A DNA stretch of 64,000 bases, taken from positions 1-64,000 of the forward strand of contig CADCBK010000008.1 in NCBI GenBank assembly GCA_902799665.1, given 5' to 3'. The notes under the pieces were generated by a model. The model saw only the letters and a program-made list of their open reading frames with translations. It searched no databases and had not been told where the DNA came from. Source of the stretch: an uncultured Spirochaetaceae bacterium. Its GTDB lineage: Bacteria > Spirochaetota > Spirochaetia > Treponematales > Treponemataceae. The translations under genes were made by a program, and so were the position numbers. Below, one piece after another: positions 56,741 through 64,000 of the stretch; the stretch's first letter is position 1; every line of letters begins with the position of its first letter.

Positions 56741-59700
56741 ATGGCACTACTAGAAGGCGCGCCCATTTGGGCGGGAATCGACATCGGAAGCACCACGACA
56801 AAACTGGTCGTCTACGACCCCACCGCGCAAAAAATTCTTTACTCGCAATACAAGCGCCACCACGCCGCGCAAAAAAAGAGCGTTCTTGAGGCGCTTAAGC
56901 TTTTGGACGGGCGCTTTCCAAACAAAAACTTTAAGATCGCGATGACAGGAAGCGGCTCCAAGCCTATTTCAAAAATTTTGGGTCTTCCCTTTGTTCAGGA
57001 AGTCGTCGCCAACTCCATCGCGCTCAAAAAAAATTATTCCAACGTAAACACGGCGATTGAATTGGGCGGACAAGACGCAAAAATGATTTTCTTTAGCCGC
57101 GAGGACGGCCAGCTAAAGACCCGCGACATGAGAATGAACGGAAGCTGCGCGGGAGGAACCGGAGCCTTCATCGACGAAGTCGCTTCTATCCTAAAAGTTC
57201 CGATCGAAGACTTTGACAACGTCGCCTCGCGCGGAAAGTGCGTCTACGACATTTCGGGCCGCTGCGGCGTTTACGCAAAGACTGACATTCAGCCATTGTT
57301 GAATTCCGGCATAGCGAAGGAAGACTTGGCCCTAAGCGCCTTTCACGCGATAGCCAAGCAGACAATCGGCGGCCTAAGCCAGGGCCTTGACATTTTGGCG
57401 CCGGTGGCCTTTGAGGGCGGCCCGCTCACCTTTAACAAAACTTTGGTCAAGGTTTTTGTGGAACGCTTGAACCTTTCGCCGGACCAAGTCATAATCCCCG
57501 AGCATCCAGAAACGATAATCGCCTTGGGAGCCGCGCTTTCGCTTGACGGCTTGTTCGCGCGCTTTGAGCAAAAGAAGCCCTTGGCGGACCTTATAAGCCT
57601 TTTGGAGGAAGACCTTTCAAAAAAGCAAGAAGCCGCCGCAGGAGCAAAGCCTTTCTTTGACAGCGAGGAAGAAAAGGAAAAGTTCTTTAGGCGCCACGAA
57701 AAAAAGCGCCCCAAGGTTTACACATTCGCGCCCGGCGAAAGCGTCCGCGCCTACCTTGGAATAGACTCAGGCAGCACGACAACAAAATTCGTTTTGCTTG
57801 ACGAGGACGAAAAAATCATCGACTGGTTTTACGCCGGGAACGAAGGCGACCCGCTTGTCGTCGCCAAAAAGGCTTTGATAGAAATGCGCGAGAGATACAA
57901 GGCGCAGGGCGTTGACCTAAAAATTTTAGGCGCGGGCTCAACCGGCTACGGAGAGCTTTTGTTCAACAAGGCCTTCAACACCGACTACCATGTTGTCGAA
58001 ACTGTCGCGCACGCAAAGGCGGCAAGCCACTACATCGGCGACGCGGACTTTATCCTTGACATCGGCGGCCAGGACATGAAGGCCATTTGGCTTTCAGGCG
58101 GCATCATAACGAACATTCTTGTAAACGAAGCCTGCTCGTCCGGTTGCGGAAGCTTTTTGCAAAATTTCGCCGACACGCTGGGCATAAAAGTCCAGGACAT
58201 CGCCGCGGCCGCCTTTGAGTCAAAGAGCCCCGCCGTGTTGGGAAGCCGCTGCACGGTCTTTATGACCAGTTCCATCGTGACCGAGCAAAGGAACGGAAAG
58301 CTCCCCCAAGACATAATGGCCGGCCTTTGCCGCTCGATAATCCAAAACGTCTTCACAAAAGTCATCCGCGTTTCCAACATCGACTCGCTGGGAAAGAAAA
58401 TCGTAGTCCAAGGCGGAACCTTCCAAAACGACGCGGTCTTGCGCGCGATGGAAGAATACACCGGAAAGGAAGTCTACCGCGCGCCCTACCCCGGCATCAT
58501 GGGAGCGATAGGAGCGGCGCTTTTGACAAAGGAAAAAATGGAAAAGTCCGCTGAGCCCACGACCTTTATAGGACTGGACGCGCTGGACGGTTTTTCATAC
58601 GAGCAGGAGACAAACGTAATCTGCCCCTTCTGCGCCAACCACTGCAAGCGCACTCTTGTAAAATTTTCAAACGGCGCGCGGCTAATAACCAACAACCGCT
58701 GCGAGCGCGGAGAGATTTTGGGCGACCCCAAGGACGCGCAAGTGGTGGAGCGAATCAAAAGCCAAAAAATCCAAAAGGCGCCAAACCTTTTTAAATTGCG
58801 CCAGGAACTTTTGTTCAAGGACTACAGGATAAGCCGCCACGCCAAAAAGCGCGGAATCACTTTTGGCCTTCCGCGCGTCCTTAGTTTTTGGGAAACGATG
58901 CCCTTTTGGTCCACGCTCTTGCGCTCGATGGGCTTTGACGTAAAGCTTTCGGACCTTTCAAACCGCGCTATGTACGAAAACGGCCTTAACGCGGTGGCAA
59001 GCGACACCGTTTGCTTTCCGGCAAAACTGGTTCACGGCCACTTGCGAAACCTTGCCAAAAAAGGCGTGGACCGTATTTTCATGCCGATTGTGGCCACCTA
59101 CGAGTCCCAGAACACGGAAAAGACAAGCCGCTACATGTGCGCGATAGTCAAAGGCTATTCATGGGTTATCCAAAATTCCGACAATCCGCTAAAGCGCTGG
59201 AACGTTCCCTTTGACGACCCGATTTTCTTTTGGTACAACGACAAGGATAGGAACCGCCAGCTTGAGGAATACTTCATAAAGAATTTCGGCCTTTCAAAAT
59301 TCCGCGTTGACCGGGCGATCCACTACGCGGACTTGGCGATGAAGGAATTCCGAAAGACGCTAAAGGACGCCGCGCAAGAAATCATAAACGACGTGACCGC
59401 GAACAACAAGTACGCGATTGTGCTTGCCTCGCGCCCTTACCAAAACGACCCGCTTGTAAACCACAGCCTTCCCGACTTGTTCACGCAATTGGGAATTCCT
59501 GTTTTGACCGCGGACTCCGTTCCCGGCTTGGAGCAAGTTGACTTAAGCAAGAGCCGTCTGGAAATCGTGAACAACTTCCACGCGCGCATGATAGGCTCGG
59601 CGATTATCGCGGCGGAGCACCCGGCGCTTGAGTACGTTCAGTTTGTAAGCTTTGGCTGCGGCCACGACGCCTACCTTAGCGACGAAATCGTCCGCTTGAT

Positions 59701-61084
59701 GAAAGAAATTTCGGGAAAGAGCCCGCTGGTCCTAAAGATGGACGAAAGCGACGTGCAAGGACCTTTAAGAATCCGCGTCCGGTCTTTCGCCCAGACAATA
59801 CAAATGCAGCGCGACGCCGGAAAGGAAGAAGCCCCGCGCGACCTTCCCGAGCCCTACAAAGTTAAGTTCACCAAGCGCGACGCAAAGGAAAAAATCGTTT
59901 TGGTTCCAAACACGTCGCACGCCTTTAGTAGAATCATGGCGGCAAGCCTTGCCACGCAGGGCCTTAAAACCGTTCCGCTTGAAGTGGGCCGCGAAAACGC
60001 GATCGCTCTTGGAAAAAAATACGTTCACAACGACATTTGCTTCCCCGCTCAGATTGTAATCGGCGAAGTTTTGGACGCGCTAAAAAGCGGAAAGTACGAC
60101 AACGCGCAAGTGGCCGTCGCCACAGGAAAGTATATCGGTGACTGCCGCCTTACCCACTACGCCGCCCTCCTCCGAAAGGCCTTGGACGACGCGGGCTTTA
60201 AAGACATCGCGATTGTCACAAACGACGACGTTGACTACCACCAGCTGCATCCGGGCTTTAAGATGAACCTTGCCGCCTCGCTAAAACTGGCGACGGCCCT
60301 TCCGATGATCGACGTTATGGAAGAGCTTTTGCGAAAGATCCGCCCCTACGAAAAAATTCCAGGAAGCGCGGACGCGGCCTTTGAAAAAGGAATGGACTAT
60401 ATCGTCGAGGGAATCGGAAAAGGAATCGGCGGCATAAAGAAGGGCTTTGCAAAAGCGATCGCGGGAATGAAGGCGCTTGAGTACGACCGAAGCGTTTTGC
60501 GTCCGCGCGTTTTAATCGTTGGCGAATACCTTTTGAATTTCCACCCGGGCGCCAACCACGACATCGAGCTTTATCTGGAAAAGAACGGTTTTGAAATTAT
60601 CGAAGCGCGCATGGCCGACGTAATCCAAAAAAATTACTTTGCCCAAAACGCGCAGATAAAAGAGAACGATTTGACGCGGCCGCTTGGCGAAAAAGCGATG
60701 ATGGCTATCGTAAACCAGTTCTTTGAAATCGCCCACAAGTGGACGGACAAAATCGCGCTTGCCCATCCCCTTTACAAGAGGGCCGCCCGCCTTGGCGAAG
60801 TAGCCAAGGGAAGCGACAGCATTATTTACCACACATTCGATTCTGGCGAAGGAATTTTGATTCCGGGAGAGATCATTCACTACGCGGAGGAAGGCTGCAA
60901 AAACTTCATCATTTTGCAGCCCTTTGGCTGCTTGCCAAACCACATCATCGGCCGCGGCGTGACAAAAAAATTAAAGGAACTCTATCCCGACGCACAGATT
61001 TTGCCGCTTGACTACGATCCCGACGTCAGTTTTGCCAACATCGAGAACCGCCTTCAAATGCTTATTATGAACGCGCAAAAATAA
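56741..61084 (+). CDS. Fused acyl-CoA dehydratase activase (BadF/HgdC-like x2 plus DUF2229 and HgdB-like part)
   Basis: 1447 residues. Two ASKHA activase domains start at WAGIDIGSTTTKLVVYD (residue 8) and YLGIDSGSTTTKFVLLD (about 340). Each has its cluster Cys (NGSCAGGTGAF with SGRCGVYAKTD; NEACSSGCGSF with SRCTVFMTS). A cysteine motif CPFCANHCKR at about 625 and DUF2229 follow, then HgdB-like text (VSFGCGHDAYLSDEI) and a C-terminal part (GEYLLNFHPGANHDIELYL). Known from many anaerobes; reaction unknown but presumably radical-type activation by ATP-driven electron transfer. Confidence 0.9.
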   Translation: MALLEGAPIWAGIDIGSTTTKLVVYDPTAQKILYSQYKRHHAAQKKSVLEALKLLDGRFPNKNFKIAMTGSGSKPISKILGLPFVQEVVANSIALKKNYSNVNTAIELGGQDAKMIFFSREDGQLKTRDMRMNGSCAGGTGAFIDEVASILKVPIEDFDNVASRGKCVYDISGRCGVYAKTDIQPLLNSGIAKEDLALSAFHAIAKQTIGGLSQGLDILAPVAFEGGPLTFNKTLVKVFVERLNLSPDQVIIPEHPETIIALGAALSLDGLFARFEQKKPLADLISLLEEDLSKKQEAAAGAKPFFDSEEEKEKFFRRHEKKRPKVYTFAPGESVRAYLGIDSGSTTTKFVLLDEDEKIIDWFYAGNEGDPLVVAKKALIEMRERYKAQGVDLKILGAGSTGYGELLFNKAFNTDYHVVETVAHAKAASHYIGDADFILDIGGQDMKAIWLSGGIITNILVNEACSSGCGSFLQNFADTLGIKVQDIAAAAFESKSPAVLGSRCTVFMTSSIVTEQRNGKLPQDIMAGLCRSIIQNVFTKVIRVSNIDSLGKKIVVQGGTFQNDAVLRAMEEYTGKEVYRAPYPGIMGAIGAALLTKEKMEKSAEPTTFIGLDALDGFSYEQETNVICPFCANHCKRTLVKFSNGARLITNNRCERGEILGDPKDAQVVERIKSQKIQKAPNLFKLRQELLFKDYRISRHAKKRGITFGLPRVLSFWETMPFWSTLLRSMGFDVKLSDLSNRAMYENGLNAVASDTVCFPAKLVHGHLRNLAKKGVDRIFMPIVATYESQNTEKTSRYMCAIVKGYSWVIQNSDNPLKRWNVPFDDPIFFWYNDKDRNRQLEEYFIKNFGLSKFRVDRAIHYADLAMKEFRKTLKDAAQEIINDVTANNKYAIVLASRPYQNDPLVNHSLPDLFTQLGIPVLTADSVPGLEQVDLSKSRLEIVNNFHARMIGSAIIAAEHPALEYVQFVSFGCGHDAYLSDEIVRLMKEISGKSPLVLKMDESDVQGPLRIRVRSFAQTIQMQRDAGKEEAPRDLPEPYKVKFTKRDAKEKIVLVPNTSHAFSRIMAASLATQGLKTVPLEVGRENAIALGKKYVHNDICFPAQIVIGEVLDALKSGKYDNAQVAVATGKYIGDCRLTHYAALLRKALDDAGFKDIAIVTNDDVDYHQLHPGFKMNLAASLKLATALPMIDVMEELLRKIRPYEKIPGSADAAFEKGMDYIVEGIGKGIGGIKKGFAKAIAGMKALEYDRSVLRPRVLIVGEYLLNFHPGANHDIELYLEKNGFEIIEARMADVIQKNYFAQNAQIKENDLTRPLGEKAMMAIVNQFFEIAHKWTDKIALAHPLYKRAARLGEVAKGSDSIIYHTFDSGEGILIPGEIIHYAEEGCKNFIILQPFGCLPNHIIGRGVTKKLKELYPDAQILPLDYDPDVSFANIENRLQMLIMNAQK

Positions 61085-61108
61085 TTGGACAAATCGGCAA
61101 AACCGCGC

Positions 61109-61114
61109 TAAAAT
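61109..61114 (+). promoter_or_regulatory. -10 box of the HPt gene, leaderless
   Basis: TAAAAT (61109-61114) with TGGACA (61086-61091) 17 bp upstream, followed by six bases and ATG 61121. Confidence 0.6.
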
Positions 61115-61120
61115 GAAAGA

Positions 61121-61471
61121 ATGACAATAAGTGAAGCGATACAAAAATTGATTCCCAAGCCCGACGAGGTATTGGAGCGTTTTTCGGGCAACCAAGAGTT
61201 TTTGGAAATGTTCTTGAAGAAATTTCCAGAGGACGAAACCATTCAGGCTGTAAGGGACTCTTGCCAAACGGAAGATTGGGACAGAATTCTTGCAACCGTT
61301 CACACATTAAAAGGAACAAGCGGAAACTTTGGCTTTGAGGTCCTGTTCAACGCTTGTTCCGCCGTCGTGAGCGCGATAAGGGCAAAGGATTATGAAGGAG
61401 CCAAGAAAGGCATTCCGAATGTCTTGGCGGAAATGGAAACAGTGTGCGGCGTCTTGTCGCAAGCGGAGTGA
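61121..61471 (+). CDS. HPt phosphotransfer protein
   Basis: 116 residues. The phosphorylated His is in TVHTLKGTSGNFG, and the four-helix bundle pattern is clear. It should relay phosphate to the response regulator encoded three bases downstream. Confidence 0.88.
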   Translation: MTISEAIQKLIPKPDEVLERFSGNQEFLEMFLKKFPEDETIQAVRDSCQTEDWDRILATVHTLKGTSGNFGFEVLFNACSAVVSAIRAKDYEGAKKGIPNVLAEMETVCGVLSQAE

Positions 61472-61474
61472 GAC

Positions 61475-62545
61475 ATGGCAAAGAAAAAAGTAATCGTAAT
61501 TGACGACGTTGAGTTGAACAGAGTCATTTTGGGCGAAGCCTTTAAAAACGACTTTGAGGTGCTTGAAGCGGAAAACGGCTCTGTGGGACTAAAAAAAATC
61601 AAGGAAAACCAAAACGACATTGCGGCGGTCTTCCTTGACATCATCATGCCCGAAATGGACGGCTTTGGCGTTTTGCAGGAACTAAACATCTATTCCTTGA
61701 TACAAAAAATTCCGGTTTTCCTTATAACGACAGACGCCACAAGCGGAGTCATCGAGCGCGCCTACGACTATGGCGCCGTCGACGTGATTCCCAAGCCTTT
61801 CAACACGATGATAATAAAGCGCCGCGTCCAGAACATGATTGAATTCTTTGAGGCAAAAAGGCAAAGCGATTCTGACATCGTTCAAATCGACCAAATGCTT
61901 CAAATGCAGCGCGAAGACTTGAACAACGCGGTCGGATCGCTCATCGGCCACATTTGCGAAGTGATAGAAAGCCGCAGCAAGGAAGAAAGCCGCCACGCCT
62001 ACAGGACGCGCGAAATCACAAGGGCGCTCTGCGCGGAATTCGCCTTGGAGCATCCTGAATACGGCCTAAAGGACCACATCATAGAATCAATCGCGAACGC
62101 AAGCGTCATCCACGACATAGGAAAGATTTTCGTTTCAGACAAGATTCTCACAAAGCCGCAAAAGCTTGACTCGGAAGAAATGGAAATAATCCGCGCGGCG
62201 CCTTCCTACGGAGCGAAGCTATTGAACTCCGTCCAAGGGATTCCAGAACCCTTCGCCACATTCTCAAAAGAAATCGCGCGAAGCCACATGGAGCGCTTTG
62301 ACGGAAAAGGCTATCCCGACGGCCTTAAGGAAAACCAAATTCCTCTTAGCGCCCAAATCGTGGGCCTTGCCGAAGCTTACGACGTCCTGGTCTCAAAGCG
62401 CGTCTACAAAAAAGCCTACAGCCATGACGAAGCGGTGAAAATGATTTTAAACGGCGACTGCGGCGCCTTTAACCCCGACTTGGTCCGCGCCTTTGAAAAA
62501 GCCGCGCCCAAGCTTGAAAAAATCGCAAGCGAAAAACAGCAGTAA
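61475..62545 (+). CDS. Response regulator with HD-GYP c-di-GMP phosphodiesterase domain
   Basis: 356 residues. Receiver domain with phosphoacceptor Asp near 54 (AVFLDIIMPEMDG), then HD-GYP with HDIGK near 212 and the GYP-like GKGYPDGL; IVGLAEAYDVL carries another metal ligand. It hydrolyses c-di-GMP, opposing the cyclase at 55237. Its stop and the next start share an A (TAATGA). Confidence 0.92.
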   Translation: MAKKKVIVIDDVELNRVILGEAFKNDFEVLEAENGSVGLKKIKENQNDIAAVFLDIIMPEMDGFGVLQELNIYSLIQKIPVFLITTDATSGVIERAYDYGAVDVIPKPFNTMIIKRRVQNMIEFFEAKRQSDSDIVQIDQMLQMQREDLNNAVGSLIGHICEVIESRSKEESRHAYRTREITRALCAEFALEHPEYGLKDHIIESIANASVIHDIGKIFVSDKILTKPQKLDSEEMEIIRAAPSYGAKLLNSVQGIPEPFATFSKEIARSHMERFDGKGYPDGLKENQIPLSAQIVGLAEAYDVLVSKRVYKKAYSHDEAVKMILNGDCGAFNPDLVRAFEKAAPKLEKIASEKQQ

Positions 62546-63789
62546 TGAAAGACTCATTTAAAAGCGTCGCGACAAAAGAAGGAAGCCCAAAATGGGAGGC
62601 CGCCGTTCAAAGGCAGTCAGCCCTTTACGGCCGCGGAAACGACATCAGAAGCGAATTTGAGAGGGACTACACCCGCATACTTCACTGCCAGGCCTACAGC
62701 CGCCTAAAGCACAAGACGCAGGTTTTTTTCGCGCCGCAAAACGACCACATTTGCACGCGCATGGAGCACGTCCAGCACGTGGCCAGCGTCGCGACGACCA
62801 TTTCAAAATATTTGGGCGCCTTGGGCCACGACATCGGCCACGCTCCATTCGGCCACTTTGGAGAGGAATGCCTCAATTCACTCCTAAAGCAAAAGGAAGG
62901 CGCCAACGCTCCCAAAAAATTCTGGCACGAGCGGAACAGCCTTTTTTTCGCCGACTACATCGAAACGCTTTCAGACCCCGAAGGCGTCCACAGAAACCTT
63001 GACCTTACATACGCTGTCCGCGACGGCCTTATAAGCCATTGCGGCGAAATACACCAGCAGGGAATCATACCCCGCGACGACGCGATTGACCTTTACACGA
63101 TAAAGCGGCCCGGCCTTTTGCAGCCCTTCACTTGGGAAGGCTGCGTCGTGAAAGTTTCGGACAAAATCTCCTTCTTGGGCCGCGACTTGGAGGACGCGCG
63201 AACCTACCACCTTTTGGACATGGGCTCTTACAGAATGCTGCGCGACATTGTCGGAAGCTCTTTGGGCTTTGAGGGAAAGGGAGCCAAGGCCTTTAGGTCC
63301 GGAAAGGCCGTAAACACGACCGTTTTGATAAACGACATGATTGTCGACCTTTGCGAGCAAAGCTCCCCCGAGCGCGGAATCACATTCAGCGACGAATACT
63401 TTAAGTTCATCGTGGAGCTGCACAAGTTCAGCTACTCAAAAATATACACGCATTGGAGATTGAAGGAATTCCAAAACTACGCTAAGAACGTAATAGAAAC
63501 GATTTACACAGTCTTGATGAGAACGCAAATCTACGCGCAAAGAGGCCGCCTTTCAAGCGCCCTGCGCTACTTCCCCCGCCTTTTGGAAAACTTTGAGGAC
63601 TGGCTTATCAAGTACACAAACTACGCTCCGATAAAGCAGCCCGACAGAAAGCGAATCTTGCGCTACGCCACGAGCCAAGTCTTTGACATAACAAGCGACG
63701 AGTCCTGGCAAAAATGCTTGATTGAATACATCAGCGGAATGACAGACCAATTCGCGATTGGCCTGTACGAAGAAATAATCAGCTTCTAA
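62545..63789 (+). CDS. dgt: Deoxyguanosinetriphosphate triphosphohydrolase-like protein, internally shortened
   Basis: 414 residues. YSRLKHKTQVFF, TRMEHVQHV (His 75), GHDIGHAPFGHFGEECLN (His 95, Asp 96) and LTYAVRDGLISHCGE match dGTPases. The stretch between His 75 and His 95 is about nine residues shorter than in relatives: KYLG passes directly into ALGHD, missing the usual helix start (LN.EL..AI). It may therefore be unstable or altered. Confidence 0.87.
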   Translation: MKDSFKSVATKEGSPKWEAAVQRQSALYGRGNDIRSEFERDYTRILHCQAYSRLKHKTQVFFAPQNDHICTRMEHVQHVASVATTISKYLGALGHDIGHAPFGHFGEECLNSLLKQKEGANAPKKFWHERNSLFFADYIETLSDPEGVHRNLDLTYAVRDGLISHCGEIHQQGIIPRDDAIDLYTIKRPGLLQPFTWEGCVVKVSDKISFLGRDLEDARTYHLLDMGSYRMLRDIVGSSLGFEGKGAKAFRSGKAVNTTVLINDMIVDLCEQSSPERGITFSDEYFKFIVELHKFSYSKIYTHWRLKEFQNYAKNVIETIYTVLMRTQIYAQRGRLSSALRYFPRLLENFEDWLIKYTNYAPIKQPDRKRILRYATSQVFDITSDESWQKCLIEYISGMTDQFAIGLYEEIISF

Positions 63790-64000
63790 ACTCGGTGCAT
63801 GGCCGAAAAGACGGCCTCGTTCATAACGTTGATTTCAACGCCAATCTGCTTTCCCAATTCCAGCATTTTGTCCCTAAAGCTGTCGATTGTAAGGTCGGCC
63901 TTGTCAAGGTTGACCATAAGCATCATGACAAAATTGCCCGACAAAATTGACTGGGTGATGTCGATGATGTTGGCGGAATGTTCCGACAAAAAGCTTGTCA
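63786..64000 (-). CDS. ACT-domain protein, UPF0237 family (partial, start outside window)
   Basis: The minus strand reads TSFLSEHSANIIDITQSILS, then GNFVMMLMVNLDKADLT to the stop at 63786. This is the C-terminal three quarters of a stand-alone ACT protein of about 90 residues, probably an amino-acid or ligand sensor. It overlaps the dgt 3' end by 4 bp. Confidence 0.85.
   Translation of the reverse strand, partial: TSFLSEHSANIIDITQSILSGNFVMMLMVNLDKADLTIDSFRDKMLELGKQIGVEINVMNEAVFSAMHRV

Overview
The window reads as chromosome of a Treponema-like spirochaete. The evidence is the kind of genes present: lipoproteins with spirochaetal lipoboxes, a fused 1447-residue 2-hydroxyacyl-CoA dehydratase activase, DapL, a eukaryotic-type NADP isocitrate dehydrogenase, and above all an integron whose integrase remnant lies with its 3' end next to attI and in the same direction as the cassettes, the layout known from Treponema denticola. 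The backbone has balanced base composition by eye. The block at about 25.9-38.0 kb is clearly AT-richer and looks acquired. No species call is possible from sequence reading alone.

Layout. 1-14 kb: housekeeping and surface genes (cytidylate kinase-like, Nudix, apt, eda, dapL, a surface barrel-like protein) and a small accessory island with an InlB-repeat/leucine-rich lipoprotein, an LRR protein, an FRG-domain protein and an AAA ATPase. 13.7-24.8 kb: a TetR-controlled export cluster (RND/MMPL pump, LolA-like protein, outer-membrane protein, two ABC exporters, three methyltransferases). The first ABC gene carries an in-frame amber codon and an internal deletion. 24.8-28.2 kb: AraC/cupin regulators and small enzymes.

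28.2-38.3 kb: a mobile cassette array read entirely on the minus strand. Six well-formed attC sites, one degenerate site and two collapsed 16-bp sites separate cassettes that encode a class III nucleotide cyclase, a PD-(D/E)XK nuclease with a partner, HicAB, an HD hydrolase, an ATP-grasp enzyme, acetyltransferases, a flavin reductase, a cupin and membrane proteins. The integrase is a frameshifted, internally deleted remnant, so the array is probably frozen unless another integrase acts in trans.

38.4-43.7 kb: a metal-homeostasis locus. An HMA-like protein, a P1B-type ATPase and a small membrane protein form an operon resembling ferrosome (fez) clusters. They share a palindromic operator with a neighbouring DUF3793-flavodoxin operon, and a ZIP transporter lies beside them. 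43.8-64 kb: an SGNH-hydrolase lipoprotein, icd, an M24 peptidase, a complete type III toxin-antitoxin system (ToxN with a three-repeat ToxI RNA), pgsA, mutS2, rsgA, two tRNA genes, BrnTA, a 7TM-GGDEF protein, the dehydratase activase, an HPt/HD-GYP signalling pair, a dGTPase with a short internal deletion, and an ACT-domain protein.

One regulatory theme cuts across the whole window: at least twelve genes have a sigma70-type promoter (usually 17-bp spacing) whose -10 box ends only 6-10 bp before the start codon, with no Shine-Dalgarno sequence. This points to widespread leaderless transcripts, including those of the hicA and brnT toxins.
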